64,000 nucleotides of DNA from Chloroflexota bacterium (GCA_018648325.1 JABGRK010000012.1:38449-102448); one strand, 5' to 3'. Shown: positions 17,173 to 26,310, numbered from the stretch's first letter. Numbers and translations: made by a program. The notes: a model not told the origin generated them from the sequence alone.

Positions 17173-18618
17173 TTAGTCTCCTTTTAAGTCGTGATATATT
17201 TTATCGAACCCGTCAAGTGCCGATCTCAGGCTTTTGATTATGTTCGAAGCTATCGTTTTGGGGTCGGCAAGCGTATCGTAATTCGTTTGTTTTTCGTCTC
17301 TGAGCCATGTAATGTCCAGGTTTGCCTTGTCTCGTGCCATCAGTTCGCTGTAGCTAAAAGATTTAAACCTCTCGGTCGGCTTGCGCCCATGTCGATCATC
17401 GCGATTATAGCACGTGATAAAGTCATCCAGATTTATGCGTTGTATGGGGTTGTTTTTAAGAGTGAAATGCATGTTGGTTCTAAGATCGTATATCCACAAT
17501 TTTTCAGTTTGTGGTTTCTTGCTTGCAGGTCTATTGTTAAAAAAGAGTACGTTGGCGTTTACGCCCTGTGCGTAGAACACGCCGGTGGGAAGACGCAGCA
17601 TGGTGTGGACGTCGCACTGATCTAGCAGTCTGCGCCTGATGGTTTCTCCTGCTCCGCTCTCGAAAAGGACGTTATCTGGAACTACGATTGCTGCCCTGCC
17701 GTCCCTCTTGAGCATGGTTTTGACGTGCTGTAAGAAGTTGAGCTGTTTGTTTGACGTTGTGGCCCAGAAATCATTTCGTTGATATGTCAGCTGATCTTTG
17801 CTTTTTTTGCCATTGCCGCTGGTTATGGTGACGCTGCTTTTTTTCCCGAATGGGGGATTGGTGAGTACCATATCATATTTCTTTACGGGTTTACTAACAA
17901 GGCTATCCTTTGTATCAACTACAGCATCACCGCTTATGCCATGCAGATATAGATTCATGGAGCTAAGGCGGGTGACAGTTTCTACGATATCGGTTCCCTT
18001 GAGCGCTTTTGAGTTTAGATAATACTTTTGGACATCGGTTAATTGATATGAGTTCATGATATGGTCGTGTGCTGTTAACAGGAATCCGCCGGTGCCGCAC
18101 GCCGGGTCGCATATGTCTATATCCGGTGCCGGATTCATTACTTCAACGATGGCTTTTATCAACGGACGCGGTGTGAAGTACTGGCCAGCACCGCTTTTAA
18201 CGTCCTCTGCATTTTTTTCTAGTAGTCCCTCATAGATTTCGCCTTTGATGTCCAGATCAAGCCCTGTCCATTTCTCATTGTTGATCAGTTCTATGATTCT
18301 TTTGAGTTTTGCCGGGTCCTTGATTTTATTTTGCGCTTTTTTGAAGATGACTCCCAGTGTCCCCTTCTTTTTGCCCAGAGTTTTCAGTATTAAATCGTAG
18401 TGATTTTCAAGCTCATCGATATTCTTGCTGAGCAGACTTTGCCAGTTTAGATGCTCTGGTATTGATGATTGCTGGTTGTGCGAACTACCATTGGCCATTT
18501 TAAGGAACAGCAGATAGGTAAGCTGTTCTACATAGTCGCTATAACTTACACCGTCATCACGCAGAATGTTGCAGTAGTTCCACAGCTTTTTTACTATAGT
18601 TTTGGCATCACCGGGCAT
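17173..18618 (-). CDS. hsdM: type I restriction-modification DNA methyltransferase subunit
   Basis: HsdM methylates adenine at sites chosen by HsdS. At 481 residues it is near the usual size. The N-terminal helical domain (YVEQLTYLLFLKM) precedes the catalytic domain: TPRPLI near 155, SAM-binding DPACGTGGF near 170 and the N6-adenine motif NPPFG at 254-258. It starts 12 bases after hsdS ends. No hsdR is in the window, so this may be an orphan methylation system or have a distant restriction subunit. Confidence 0.95.
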   Translation of the reverse strand: MPGDAKTIVKKLWNYCNILRDDGVSYSDYVEQLTYLLFLKMANGSSHNQQSSIPEHLNWQSLLSKNIDELENHYDLILKTLGKKKGTLGVIFKKAQNKIKDPAKLKRIIELINNEKWTGLDLDIKGEIYEGLLEKNAEDVKSGAGQYFTPRPLIKAIVEVMNPAPDIDICDPACGTGGFLLTAHDHIMNSYQLTDVQKYYLNSKALKGTDIVETVTRLSSMNLYLHGISGDAVVDTKDSLVSKPVKKYDMVLTNPPFGKKSSVTITSGNGKKSKDQLTYQRNDFWATTSNKQLNFLQHVKTMLKRDGRAAIVVPDNVLFESGAGETIRRRLLDQCDVHTMLRLPTGVFYAQGVNANVLFFNNRPASKKPQTEKLWIYDLRTNMHFTLKNNPIQRINLDDFITCYNRDDRHGRKPTERFKSFSYSELMARDKANLDITWLRDEKQTNYDTLADPKTIASNIIKSLRSALDGFDKIYHDLKGD

Positions 18619-18630
18619 AAGGTTTTGTCC

Positions 18631-19872
18631 TTAATTTAATAATCTACCGTTAAAGGCCTGTTTTAAAATACTTTGCTTTAGCAGTTTTGCTTGCTCAAGA
18701 TTGTGGTTCAGTTGTTTCCTAAGGGTATCGGATAAATTGTAGCAGCGCTTGATTTCTGTCACTATCCGCAGTTGCTCGGGCAGCGGTGGCAGAGGGATCA
18801 GGATACCTTCTACATCGCTCTTTCTGATTGATGGAATGGTGGTTGCTCTGCCCACTTCTTCAAGAGACAGGCTTAACAGGAAATAGTAAAGGTATGTGTT
18901 ATCCAGTCTGTCGCTTGTGCTTTTGACTCCCATCATGTTGTTATCGATAAGCGACGGTACGTTTAGTATAGCCCGCCGGTTTAGTTTAATTGCCTCGCCG
19001 GTTTTGGCAAATACTATTGATCCTGCTTGCAGTGGCCTTAGCCTGGTATTCGTGTTGGTATCTATTGGTACATGGAGCTTTGCATTATTTAGGTATGGGG
19101 TTTCGCTTATATCTACTTGTGCAAGGTCTGCTACTTTGAAAAAGGGGATATGGTTGCCACCAACGGTTGCAATGTTGTATGGCAGGCTGTAGCCGTGTCT
19201 AACGCTGGCCACTTTGCCCAGCTTCACTCTCTTCACGTCCGGATTGTTGTTGAGGGCTTGATGCAGTACGGCCTTTTTGTAATGGTATAGATCGATTTCT
19301 GCCCGCTTCAGTTTTTCTTCGGCTCGCTGCTGTGGGGCAAGAAGTGATTTGGTTTTAGCCGCGATTAGTTTTGCCTGATCTGCCGGCGGCAGGGGTATCA
19401 GACACGATTTTATTTGATGGGCACTGATGTTTTTAATGGCTTCGCCTTTGGCCAGCGCGATAAGCTCGTTTTCTATATACATCAGGTAGTATGTAGCATA
19501 CTCAGCGTACTCGGGCACAAGGAACTTTATAAGCCCCGTTCGCTGGTTTTGTAGAGCGGGTTGCTTAAGATCATATCTGGACAGTCGCCCTATGGACCCC
19601 GACATTCCGATAAGAATATCACCATTTTTGATGAAGTATCCGGAGTATCTGCTCAGATAGTCATTTGGCAGGTGCATAGCTTGATTCGTACTAATGCCTT
19701 TTGCAGTGAGGTTGGATTGCCTGATAAGCAATACGCCGCTTTTTTGAAAGTCTTTGCTTTTGAAGGCATAGCCGTTTCTAATATCTAATATATGATCAAG
19801 CTGCTTCAGACTCCATCCGTTTGGCAGCACGTCTTGCTCATGTGCATTAAACTGGTTAGCTGTTTGGGGCAT
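18631..19872 (-). CDS. hsdS: type I restriction-modification specificity subunit
   Basis: HsdS holds two target-recognition domains that define a bipartite DNA site. The 413-residue protein shows the standard layout: TRD1 (residues ~15-150, including IRQSNLTAKG), a first conserved helix (IPLPPADQAKLIAAKTKSLL near 178), TRD2 and a second conserved helix (IPLPPLPEQLRIVTEI near 355). Both halves look intact. The order S-M rather than M-S is less common. It probably starts the four-gene operon. Confidence 0.93.
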   Translation of the reverse strand: MPQTANQFNAHEQDVLPNGWSLKQLDHILDIRNGYAFKSKDFQKSGVLLIRQSNLTAKGISTNQAMHLPNDYLSRYSGYFIKNGDILIGMSGSIGRLSRYDLKQPALQNQRTGLIKFLVPEYAEYATYYLMYIENELIALAKGEAIKNISAHQIKSCLIPLPPADQAKLIAAKTKSLLAPQQRAEEKLKRAEIDLYHYKKAVLHQALNNNPDVKRVKLGKVASVRHGYSLPYNIATVGGNHIPFFKVADLAQVDISETPYLNNAKLHVPIDTNTNTRLRPLQAGSIVFAKTGEAIKLNRRAILNVPSLIDNNMMGVKSTSDRLDNTYLYYFLLSLSLEEVGRATTIPSIRKSDVEGILIPLPPLPEQLRIVTEIKRCYNLSDTLRKQLNHNLEQAKLLKQSILKQAFNGRLLN

Positions 19873-19973
19873 TGCGTTTTGATCTTATCCTCACTCTAGA
19901 CTGGCGCTATTATATGCGGAGGTATGAAGTTTTGTAAAGCACCTGTAAAAATATGTGGGTTATATTTTATACG

Positions 19974-20414
19974 CTACGAGGCTTGCTGGTTGGGGGGTAG
20001 TGGTGGCGGCGGCTGTTGCTGCTTGGGAGGAGGGGTTACTTTAAAGCCTATGTTTACCATTTCTGTACCATCAATAACCGCTCTGACCGAGTAGGTGTCA
20101 TAAAGTGGAAATTGTACGTTGGCAAATTCCATAACGAATCACCCCACGCTCTCCAGTCCTCCGGGCGTTTTGGGTATGTTGAACTTGCCTTCGAGTGGTT
20201 TGATTACCTCTTTACCGTCGGCGTCAATCAAAAAGACCTTAATGTTTTTTTCGCCAGCCTCGACCGTGCTTGTTCTGAGCTGTATGACCAGGCAAAAATG
20301 GGGATGTCTTACCGGCAGTTGTTTGCCGATGATGGTCTCAAATCCTATGCCCAGCGCATTGAGTTTGCCTGTAGCCTCGGCGTAATCACAAACAAAAGCG
20401 AAATCTACGTTCAC
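19974..20414 (-). pseudogene. DUF6941-like gene interrupted by an in-frame TGA
   Basis: GTG at 20414 behind GGAGAAAA starts NVDFAFVCDYAE, resembling the start of DUF6941 proteins (DYAE, LNALGIG, HPHFCLV). The frame meets TGA at 20139-20141, yet the same frame stays open for another 54 codons to TAG at 19974. The continuation (VMEFANVQFPLYDTYSVRAV, then GTEMVNIGFKV) is the expected C-terminal strand pair of the fold, and a Pro/Gln tail follows. No base needs to be added or lost, so this is a nonsense codon, not a frameshift. A pseudogene is the simplest reading. No SECIS-like hairpin with a GGTC loop follows the TGA. Confidence 0.65.
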
Positions 20415-20501
20415 AAGTTTTCTCCTAGTTTCTGGCGTTGTGCCATTATACACATAAGGTGTAATAAATAGGAAGGCCTTATTTATCAGGGTGAAGTTTG
20501 A

Positions 20502-20531
20502 TTGACACATGCTTACATCTGACGCTATATT
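20502..20531 (+). promoter_or_regulatory. sigma-70 promoter of the DUF6941-like/methyltransferase operon
   Basis: TTGACA (20502-20507), an 18-base spacer and TATATT (20526-20531), about 30 bases before the GTG at 20563. Confidence 0.65.
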
Positions 20532-20562
20532 TGAGTGTAATATTTATCGGGAGTTGATTTAA

Positions 20563-20961
20563 GTGGAAATTCAATGGGTGTTGCTGGCCAAAAAGTGCCT
20601 TTTTAATGAAGATAGAACTCTGGATATTGAAAAAATCATGCAAAAAATGGAGTTTGATGGTATCCCTTATGTCGGTTCATTGAAGATAATAATAAAATCG
20701 ATAACAAGTCCCACCGAGGTTGGTGAGAAAAAGACGATTACGCTCAAAATTCATCACCAGAATGATGGAGAGGTGTCTGTTGTTGACATGCCTTATGAAA
20801 TCCCCGACCTGCATGTTTGGGCCAAGTACTCTCCGTACATTACTATCGACCTAAGTGATTTCATTTTTGCCCAGACTGGCGAATACTGCCTTGATTTTTA
20901 CGTTGACGGAGAACTTAAAAACAGCGAGTGGCTGACCATTGTCGATAAAAGGGCGAAGTAG
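20563..20961 (+). CDS. DUF6941-like small beta-sandwich protein
   Basis: A 132-residue cytoplasmic protein with no signal peptide; start GTG at 20563 with GGGAG upstream. The strand order and spacing match the divergent gene at 19974-20414: an opening hydrophobic strand (WVLLAKKCLF), VGSLKIIIKS, GEKKTITLKI, and the closing pair DLSDFIF/TGEYCLDFYVDGE that mirrors FANVQFP/YDTYSVRAVIDGTE. Family membership is therefore inferred from layout rather than close identity. It ends directly against the ATG of the methyltransferase (TAGATG). Function unknown. Confidence 0.6.
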   Translation: MEIQWVLLAKKCLFNEDRTLDIEKIMQKMEFDGIPYVGSLKIIIKSITSPTEVGEKKTITLKIHHQNDGEVSVVDMPYEIPDLHVWAKYSPYITIDLSDFIFAQTGEYCLDFYVDGELKNSEWLTIVDKRAK

Positions 20962-21699
20962 ATGCCTGAAAACCATGGATGGAAATCGAAAGAGACGGCG
21001 CAGCGCTATAAACATGTTGCGGACGCGGTGGTGCCGGGCCGTCGGGAAGTGCTGTCGCTAATTGCAGGCCTTGCCATACATTCTGCCTCAGGCACGCCTC
21101 ATATACTTGATCTTGGTTGCGGACATGGCGATCTTGCCGCCCAAGTGCTTGAGCTGTCACCCGACGCTAACATCACATTGGTCGACTTCTCTGACGAGAT
21201 GCTGCGTATGACATCCGAGCGCTTTGTCTTAAGCAGCAATATTAGAGTGATAAAGCACAATCTCAACCTCGGTATACCCCCCGAAGTTGAGTCCACAAAG
21301 TATGATGCGGTGACCTCATCTTTTGTTCTGCATCATGTGGATTATGACAAACGTGTGGGCTTGTATCGTCAGATAAATCGCATTTTGAAAGACGATGGTT
21401 TGTTCATCAATGGTGATCGCTTCAAGGAGGAATCGCCGGATGCAGATGCGTGGGTATTTGAAGACTGGGTGAGGTGGATGCTTCCACATGTTAAGGAGCA
21501 TTTTGATCATGAGGTTAGCTTTGATGCGTTGAGGCAGCGTCAACTGGATAGTGAGGAGAAATTGGGGGATATGCAGGGTACGCTGTGGGATATGGAGCGT
21601 GATTTGCGACAGGCTGGTTTTAGCTACGTGGATTGCCTGTATAAGAACATGATTGTTGCTGTTATAGCTGCACAAAAGGCAGGGGGAGATAGTAAATGA
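20962..21699 (+). CDS. class I SAM-dependent methyltransferase
   Basis: A 245-residue enzyme. Motif I is ILDLGCGHGDLA near residue 46, then VDFSDEML (acidic ribose-binding residue), a post-I region and SSFVLHHVD (motif IV). The rest is a lid rich in Glu, Asp and Trp. The substrate is not predictable from sequence. It abuts the preceding DUF6941-like stop and overlaps the next methyltransferase by four bases (ATGA), so three genes form an operon from the promoter at 20502. Confidence 0.9.
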   Translation: MPENHGWKSKETAQRYKHVADAVVPGRREVLSLIAGLAIHSASGTPHILDLGCGHGDLAAQVLELSPDANITLVDFSDEMLRMTSERFVLSSNIRVIKHNLNLGIPPEVESTKYDAVTSSFVLHHVDYDKRVGLYRQINRILKDDGLFINGDRFKEESPDADAWVFEDWVRWMLPHVKEHFDHEVSFDALRQRQLDSEEKLGDMQGTLWDMERDLRQAGFSYVDCLYKNMIVAVIAAQKAGGDSK

Positions 21700-22340
21700 G
21701 CTTTGATACGTCAAAACTGGGTGAGCACTGGAGCAGCAAGTACGAAATCAAGAAGTATATCTGGGGCATAGAGCCCAGCGATGTGGCTCGAAAAGCGTTT
21801 GGTATCTTCAAAAAGCATGACTTCAAAACGTTGTTGCTGGCCTGCTGTGGCTATGGGCGTAACTCCAAGCTGTTTGCCGACAACGGTATGGATGTTACCG
21901 GTGTGGATGCATCGCAAGTGGGTATTGAGCTGGCCAAGGAGCTTGATTCGAAATCAAATTACGTTTGTGCATCGGTGCTGGATATGCCGTTTGACGGGCC
22001 GTTTGATGCCGTATTTTCGCTCAATGCATTGCACCTGTTTCCCAAGCACGAACGAGCGCGATTTATAGCCGAATGCATGGGGCGACTAAGCAAAGGTGGG
22101 CTTGGTTACTTCGCCGTTTTCTCAGAGCATGAGCCCAGCTATGGTAATGGCCCTAAGCTGGAGGAAAACACCTGGGAGAGCCTGCCGGGCAGACCGGCCC
22201 ATTACTATACGGATGAAGACATCAAAAGCGAGTTTGCCGATTACGAAATCGTCGACACAGGTATTATTGAGGATCATGACATGCACGCCGACGGTCCGCA
22301 TACGCATATGTTGCGGTATGTACTGGCGCGCAGAAGGTAG
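21696..22340 (+). CDS. class I SAM-dependent methyltransferase
   Basis: A 214-residue enzyme with LLLACCGYGRNS as motif I near residue 47 (cysteines replace the usual Asp-Gly), VTGVDASQVG as motif II and FDAVFSLNALHLF as motif IV. The N-terminus (LGEHWSSKYE...WGIEPSDVA) resembles the small thiopurine/tellurite-type methyltransferases. The C-terminus is His/Asp rich (EDHDMHADGPHTHM), which might bind metal. It is translationally coupled to the preceding enzyme. Confidence 0.87.
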   Translation: MSFDTSKLGEHWSSKYEIKKYIWGIEPSDVARKAFGIFKKHDFKTLLLACCGYGRNSKLFADNGMDVTGVDASQVGIELAKELDSKSNYVCASVLDMPFDGPFDAVFSLNALHLFPKHERARFIAECMGRLSKGGLGYFAVFSEHEPSYGNGPKLEENTWESLPGRPAHYYTDEDIKSEFADYEIVDTGIIEDHDMHADGPHTHMLRYVLARRR

Positions 22341-22349
22341 GCATATTCA

Positions 22350-22685
22350 TCAAACCCGTTTTAGCACATCAATTGCCTGTCGCATCTCCCGGATAGAAAC
22401 ATCTACCTTCTTGTTCAGTTTGGCGGTTTCCATGCCCAGCCGTGCTATTAGCGATACCAGTTCCAAATTCATCCAATTCAGGAATATGCCGTTGAGCACA
22501 GGTGCCATCTCAATAGAAGTTTCGTTCATGGCAACAGCTTTTTTGAGTATGAGGCGCATTTCCAGTTCGGTGCCGCTTACTTCCTCCAGTATATCCGCCC
22601 ATTCAGAGCTATGGACGGCTAGTGCAGGGGTGCCGTTGATGTTCATTGCCCAGTGTGGGTAGCCGTTCTCACCGTTTTTATTCAT
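22350..22685 (-). CDS. hypothetical helical protein
   Basis: The frame opens at 22775, but the ATG at 22685 has AAGGGAGGG immediately upstream and removes an implausible hydrophobic start, so a 111-residue protein is called. Residues 10-30 contain two tryptophans; residues 35-111 look helical and amphipathic (EEVSGTELEMRLILKKAVAM, then EMRQAIDVLKRV), suggesting a small oligomeric helical bundle. No family is recognised. It is convergent with the methyltransferase operon. Confidence 0.6.
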   Translation of the reverse strand: MNKNGENGYPHWAMNINGTPALAVHSSEWADILEEVSGTELEMRLILKKAVAMNETSIEMAPVLNGIFLNWMNLELVSLIARLGMETAKLNKKVDVSIREMRQAIDVLKRV

Positions 22686-22848
22686 GGCCCTCCCTTGTTG
22701 TGCAAAAGATGTCATATAATATAATGGTATTGTAATTACAAGACATATAATATACATGTAGTAACGCATAGTCAAGAGTTTTATTGGTCTAAATAATCAG
22801 GTATTCGCTCTTTTCATATGTGGGTGTATGTAGGATAATAGTCAGGTT

Positions 22849-23550
22849 ATGCTAGGTAGGCGATTGATATTTGCTAGTTCATTTTTTGCAGCGATGGCGC
22901 TGGCGTTTATTATGGTGTTTGTTTTTTGGCGGATACCTGCGACCGAGCCATGGCCGGATGACTATGCTTTGATTTTTACTTATACTATTGATGATTCTGG
23001 TAGTGATTTTGATCAGAACATATCCGGGGCTCCTGCCTATATTGACGAGATCAACTATTCTCCAATTAACGTTACAAAAGTATGGCTGGGCATGGATGGT
23101 GATTATCTGTACATGAGGCTTGATTACGCCAGCACTATTCCCGATGATCCACTTTGGATAGCCGCAACTGGTAATGTTCAGGAGCAAACGGTTGGTGTCC
23201 AGGGCACTAGCCTGGCACTTGATGTGGACAGTAATCCGGATACGGGCGCCGAGTTTAGCGGTATAGAAATCTTTTTTTCGGTGAACCACGAATATGGGAG
23301 CCGATCTGAGGCCTATGCAAAGTACGATTTGTCGGCACTAGTCGTTGTTAAGCATCTGGACGGCGAGGTTGGTGATGGTGGCATGGGTGATAACTACGTT
23401 ATTGTCAGATACGATACGTCGCAACTGGGCGAGTACTTTCCACGCGGCGATACGGTCATGCTCGAGTTCTGGTCAGAGGCCGAAAGCGATTTATACCACC
23501 ACTTCGACTTTGAGGAGATAGACGCTGTGCAGTGGACAATACCGCAGTAG
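22849..23550 (+). CDS. membrane-anchored extracytoplasmic beta-rich protein
   Basis: A 233-residue protein with one N-terminal membrane segment (residues ~5-28, SSFFAAMALAFIMVFVFW) and an exported domain rich in Asp, Tyr and Trp. Strands such as YLYMRLDY, SLALDVDSNPDTG and NYVIVRYDTSQLG suggest a carbohydrate-binding or DOMON-like beta sandwich; DVDSNPDTGAE could bind calcium. The Shine-Dalgarno is weak (AGG four bases before ATG). It is convergent with the GNAT gene, six bases apart. No specific family is claimed. Confidence 0.7.
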   Translation: MLGRRLIFASSFFAAMALAFIMVFVFWRIPATEPWPDDYALIFTYTIDDSGSDFDQNISGAPAYIDEINYSPINVTKVWLGMDGDYLYMRLDYASTIPDDPLWIAATGNVQEQTVGVQGTSLALDVDSNPDTGAEFSGIEIFFSVNHEYGSRSEAYAKYDLSALVVVKHLDGEVGDGGMGDNYVIVRYDTSQLGEYFPRGDTVMLEFWSEAESDLYHHFDFEEIDAVQWTIPQ

Positions 23551-23556
23551 ATTGAA

Positions 23557-24024
23557 CTATATCTCTTTATACGCTACATGCATGTAGGCGTCGTATCCCT
23601 GTTTTTTCCAGAATGAATAGCCTGCCTCGTTGCCGGGCACGATCTGCACCTCCAAGCGGTCCAGTCCTTCCGATTCCGCCCATTTGTAAATCTTTTCAAG
23701 CATCATGGTGCCCACGCCGCTGCGCCGGTGCCCTGGTTTTACCATCATACCCATTATATAACCGTAGCGCGCTTTAGTGTATACGGGAGGATGTCCTTGC
23801 TCGACATACCACGTACAACCTATAATTTCATCGTTTTCCATAGCCATAAAGGCCTTCAGCTCCTCAGCCTCCATCCGGTCACTAAAGCGCTGTTCAAATA
23901 ATTTGGCATCGGCTGGTCTTCCCTCAAACATGGGCTCGAAGGGGACGTGGTACCTCATCAGCTTCCACCATAGTTCCAGTACTTGCGGTATGTTCTTGCT
24001 TTCTGCTGCTTCTATCGTAATCAT
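23557..24024 (-). CDS. GNAT-family N-acetyltransferase
   Basis: A 155-residue acetyltransferase. The ATG at 24024 has AAAGGAGATGCG in front of it and aligns with the paralogue at 24367-24834, so it is preferred over the frame opening at 24099. The acetyl-CoA-binding motif is VKPGHRRSGVGTMML near residue 100, followed by LEVQIVPGNEAGYSFWKKQG. Substrate unknown. Confidence 0.88.
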   Translation of the reverse strand: MITIEAAESKNIPQVLELWWKLMRYHVPFEPMFEGRPADAKLFEQRFSDRMEAEELKAFMAMENDEIIGCTWYVEQGHPPVYTKARYGYIMGMMVKPGHRRSGVGTMMLEKIYKWAESEGLDRLEVQIVPGNEAGYSFWKKQGYDAYMHVAYKEI

Positions 24025-24366
24025 CGCATCTCCTTTAAAGTAATCGTTAGTCATTATAATTGTTTCCTGAAATGTAACACGAATATCGTATGGTGTCAAG
24101 TTGATAATATAAAATGCGTACTAATAGCGTAAAATGTACTGTTATCATCGTTGTTATCAGTAAAGCTAGTGATAATCGCACAGTAGAAATACGAAATGCG
24201 CAACAAGAACCTGCAAAATTGTAGCCGTGATGTGATAGTTAATCTCAACAAGCTGTTTGCATGGCTTGGAAAATTACTGGTAGTATGATGAACAGGTGGT
24301 ACATTTACTAATATCGTACGGTAAGCATATCAAATGCATACTCGTAACGTGTTGGGGGTAGTATGT
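24025..24366. other. intergenic region between two GNAT genes, no gene seen
   Basis: 342 bases, AT-rich, with no open frame of note. Minus-strand promoter-like elements for the GNAT gene at 23557-24024 probably lie at its left end (TATAAT-like runs near 24105-24115). Confidence 0.4.
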
Positions 24367-24834
24367 TTAGATTTTTTTATAGAGTGATTGTAGATAGTCG
24401 GTAAATCCGTGCTTGCTCCAAAAGGCGCAACCCGCATCGTTTTTGGGCACAACCTGCAATTCGATACGGTCAAGTTCCATGAAGCGTACCCAATCGTAAA
24501 TCGTATTAAGCATCTTGGTACCTATACCCTGGCGCTGGTGTCCATCTTTAACTGCCATGTCCATTATCAGGCCGTAGTACTCTTGCTTGAAAAAGGGAGG
24601 ATGTGCCGCCACACGGCAGACGGAATAGCCGATAACCTCATCATCTTCCACTGCGATGAAAATTCTGGACTCTTTGCTTCGCATCAGATCACGCAGGTAT
24701 CGCTCCCAGTTCTTTGCACCGTCTTTTCGTACTTCAAACAGTGTATCGATCCGGGCGTGGTAGTCCATCAACTCTTCCCATATATGGAGTATCTGCGGGA
24801 TGTGTTTTCGTTCGGCAACATCGATTGTTATCAT
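24367..24834 (-). CDS. GNAT-family N-acetyltransferase, paralogue of 23557-24024
   Basis: Also 155 residues, alignable end to end with its neighbour: MITIDVAERKHIPQIL against MITIEAAESKNIPQVL. The acetyl-CoA loop is VKDGHQRQGIGTKML, followed by LQVVPKNDAGCAFWSKHG. The tandem pair is a local duplication with divergence. Each copy has its own upstream space, so they are probably separate transcripts. Confidence 0.87.
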   Translation of the reverse strand: MITIDVAERKHIPQILHIWEELMDYHARIDTLFEVRKDGAKNWERYLRDLMRSKESRIFIAVEDDEVIGYSVCRVAAHPPFFKQEYYGLIMDMAVKDGHQRQGIGTKMLNTIYDWVRFMELDRIELQVVPKNDAGCAFWSKHGFTDYLQSLYKKI

Positions 24835-25044
24835 ATTCCCCCCGAAAGTAAACGATTGCTATTATAACTCAACATGGAATTTACGGAAAGGGCCATATTA
24901 CAGTAGATGGCAGGTATACAGGCATATATATTGTGATAGAAGGAGATAAATCATATGACACTAATTTGACATTAATTGGCTTGAAATAGTAAGGTGAAGC
25001 ATTATGGTTCGTAAGACTAATAAATTCCAAAGGAGAGATGAGAA

Positions 25045-25847
25045 GTGATAAATAATCTTAAACTGAACAAAATATTGTGGTTGGTGGTTGCATGTTTGGC
25101 GCTGATTGTTGCCTTTATCGGAGTGATCAATCAGGATATTTACAGCAAAGTGGTGACTGACGAGTGGCTACCAACGATAGTTGCTCAGGATGGAGCAACC
25201 ATTGCTGCAGGCCTGATTCTTTTGTTTCTGGCTTTGAAAACGGCGAAGGCGATAAAAAGAAACAGCTTATTGCCATAAGCCTTCTGGCTTACATGTTTTA
25301 TACATATGGCATGTATAGCATTGAGCAGTTTTATAACTGGTTCTACATTGTCTATATTGCAATACTTGCACTGTCTTTCTGGTCTATAGTATATGGACTG
25401 GTTAGTATCAATAGAGACGTATTGCATAGTATAAGGGTGACCAGGCGGATCAGGAATATATCGATTGGATGCTTGATATTTGTTCCGTTGATGTTCTATT
25501 CGCTCTGGATTGTTGAACTGATACCTTTAATGCGCGACGGAGACAGGATTGACTATATATATTCTATTTTCATTCTGGATATGGCCTTTGTGTTTCCGGC
25601 TTTTATTCTGAGTCTTGTTTTGATTTTGAAGAGAAACGCTTTAGGGTTGCTACTGGCGCCTATATTATTTATCAAAACATTTACCGTTCTTTTTTCGGCG
25701 ACTTTGGGCGGACTTGTGAAGCAAATTGCTGACGGAGGAGGAGACCCACTGGAAATTGCCTTTTATTTTGTTTTCTCGTTAGCCTTTTTGGCACTTGCTG
25801 TTTTTTACTTGCGTAGGATCAGTTTTGAGGAGATAAGAAATGAGTGA
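25045..25847 (+). pseudogene. multi-pass membrane protein gene split by a -1 frameshift
   Basis: Reading starts at GTG 25045 behind AAAGGAGAG and gives two membrane segments (VVACLALIVAFIGV and AATIAAGLILLFLALKT in the first 70 residues), then runs out of frame to TAA at 25278. The -1 frame (open from 25164) continues with KKQLIAISLLAYMFYTYGMY and at least five more membrane segments to TGA at 25847. Joined at the AAAAAG run near 25254-25260 the product would be about 267 residues with seven or more membrane segments, as expected for one integral membrane protein. A lost base or sequencing indel in the A-run is likely; ribosomal slippage cannot be excluded. The cupin gene overlaps its end by eight bases. 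Confidence 0.7.
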
Positions 25848-26220
25848 GGAAAACTATTCGTACGCGAACTACATGAATGTACTTCATGATCCTTTGCAGC
25901 TAATTGATATTCCTTCGTTAATAGAGAAATGCACTGACACGTGGTATAACCAAACGTTATGCCGAGTAAACGACTCAGTAGTCCGTTTAGCAATAGTGCA
26001 GGGAGAATATCATTGGCACAAGCATGACAAAGAGGATGAGTTTTTCTTCACACTGACCGGGAAGTTGCTGCTGGATATAGAAGGAGATGGAACTATTGAA
26101 CTTAATCCACATCATGGTTATGTAGTCCCAAAGGGAGTAGTTCATAAAACTAGGGCCCTAGAAAAAACTGTTGTCATAATGATAGAGTTAGCTGGTATCA
26201 TTCCAACCGGAGACGTATAA
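25840..26220 (+). CDS. cupin-domain protein
   Basis: A 126-residue single-domain cupin. Metal ligands are visible in HWHKHDKEDEFFFTLTG (motif 1, residues ~58-74) and in PKGVVHKTRA (motif 2). Small cupins of this shape bind a metal or small ligand and are often isomerases or sensors. It overlaps the preceding membrane-protein frame by eight bases, so it is co-expressed with it. Function not assigned. Confidence 0.88.
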   Translation: MSEENYSYANYMNVLHDPLQLIDIPSLIEKCTDTWYNQTLCRVNDSVVRLAIVQGEYHWHKHDKEDEFFFTLTGKLLLDIEGDGTIELNPHHGYVVPKGVVHKTRALEKTVVIMIELAGIIPTGDV

Positions 26221-26310
26221 TAAAGCTAATTTTGCTGATGCTAAAAGGACGGCAAGAAGTTTTTGGCTACGAAGCCGTAGTATAGGAGATCTTATTCTGT
26301 AGGAGGACTT

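Noticed and set aside
20110..20141. Selenocysteine reading of the TGA in the DUF6941-like gene
   Set aside because: No hairpin with a GG-containing apical loop at 16-37 bases follows; the only weak stem (GTT..GG/CCAAC) has a loop AATTTG and a bulge. A nonsense mutation is simpler.
25250..25262. Programmed -1 frameshift of the dnaX type
   Set aside because: Only five A's are present and their phase does not fit an A AAA AAG heptamer; a simple indel is more likely.
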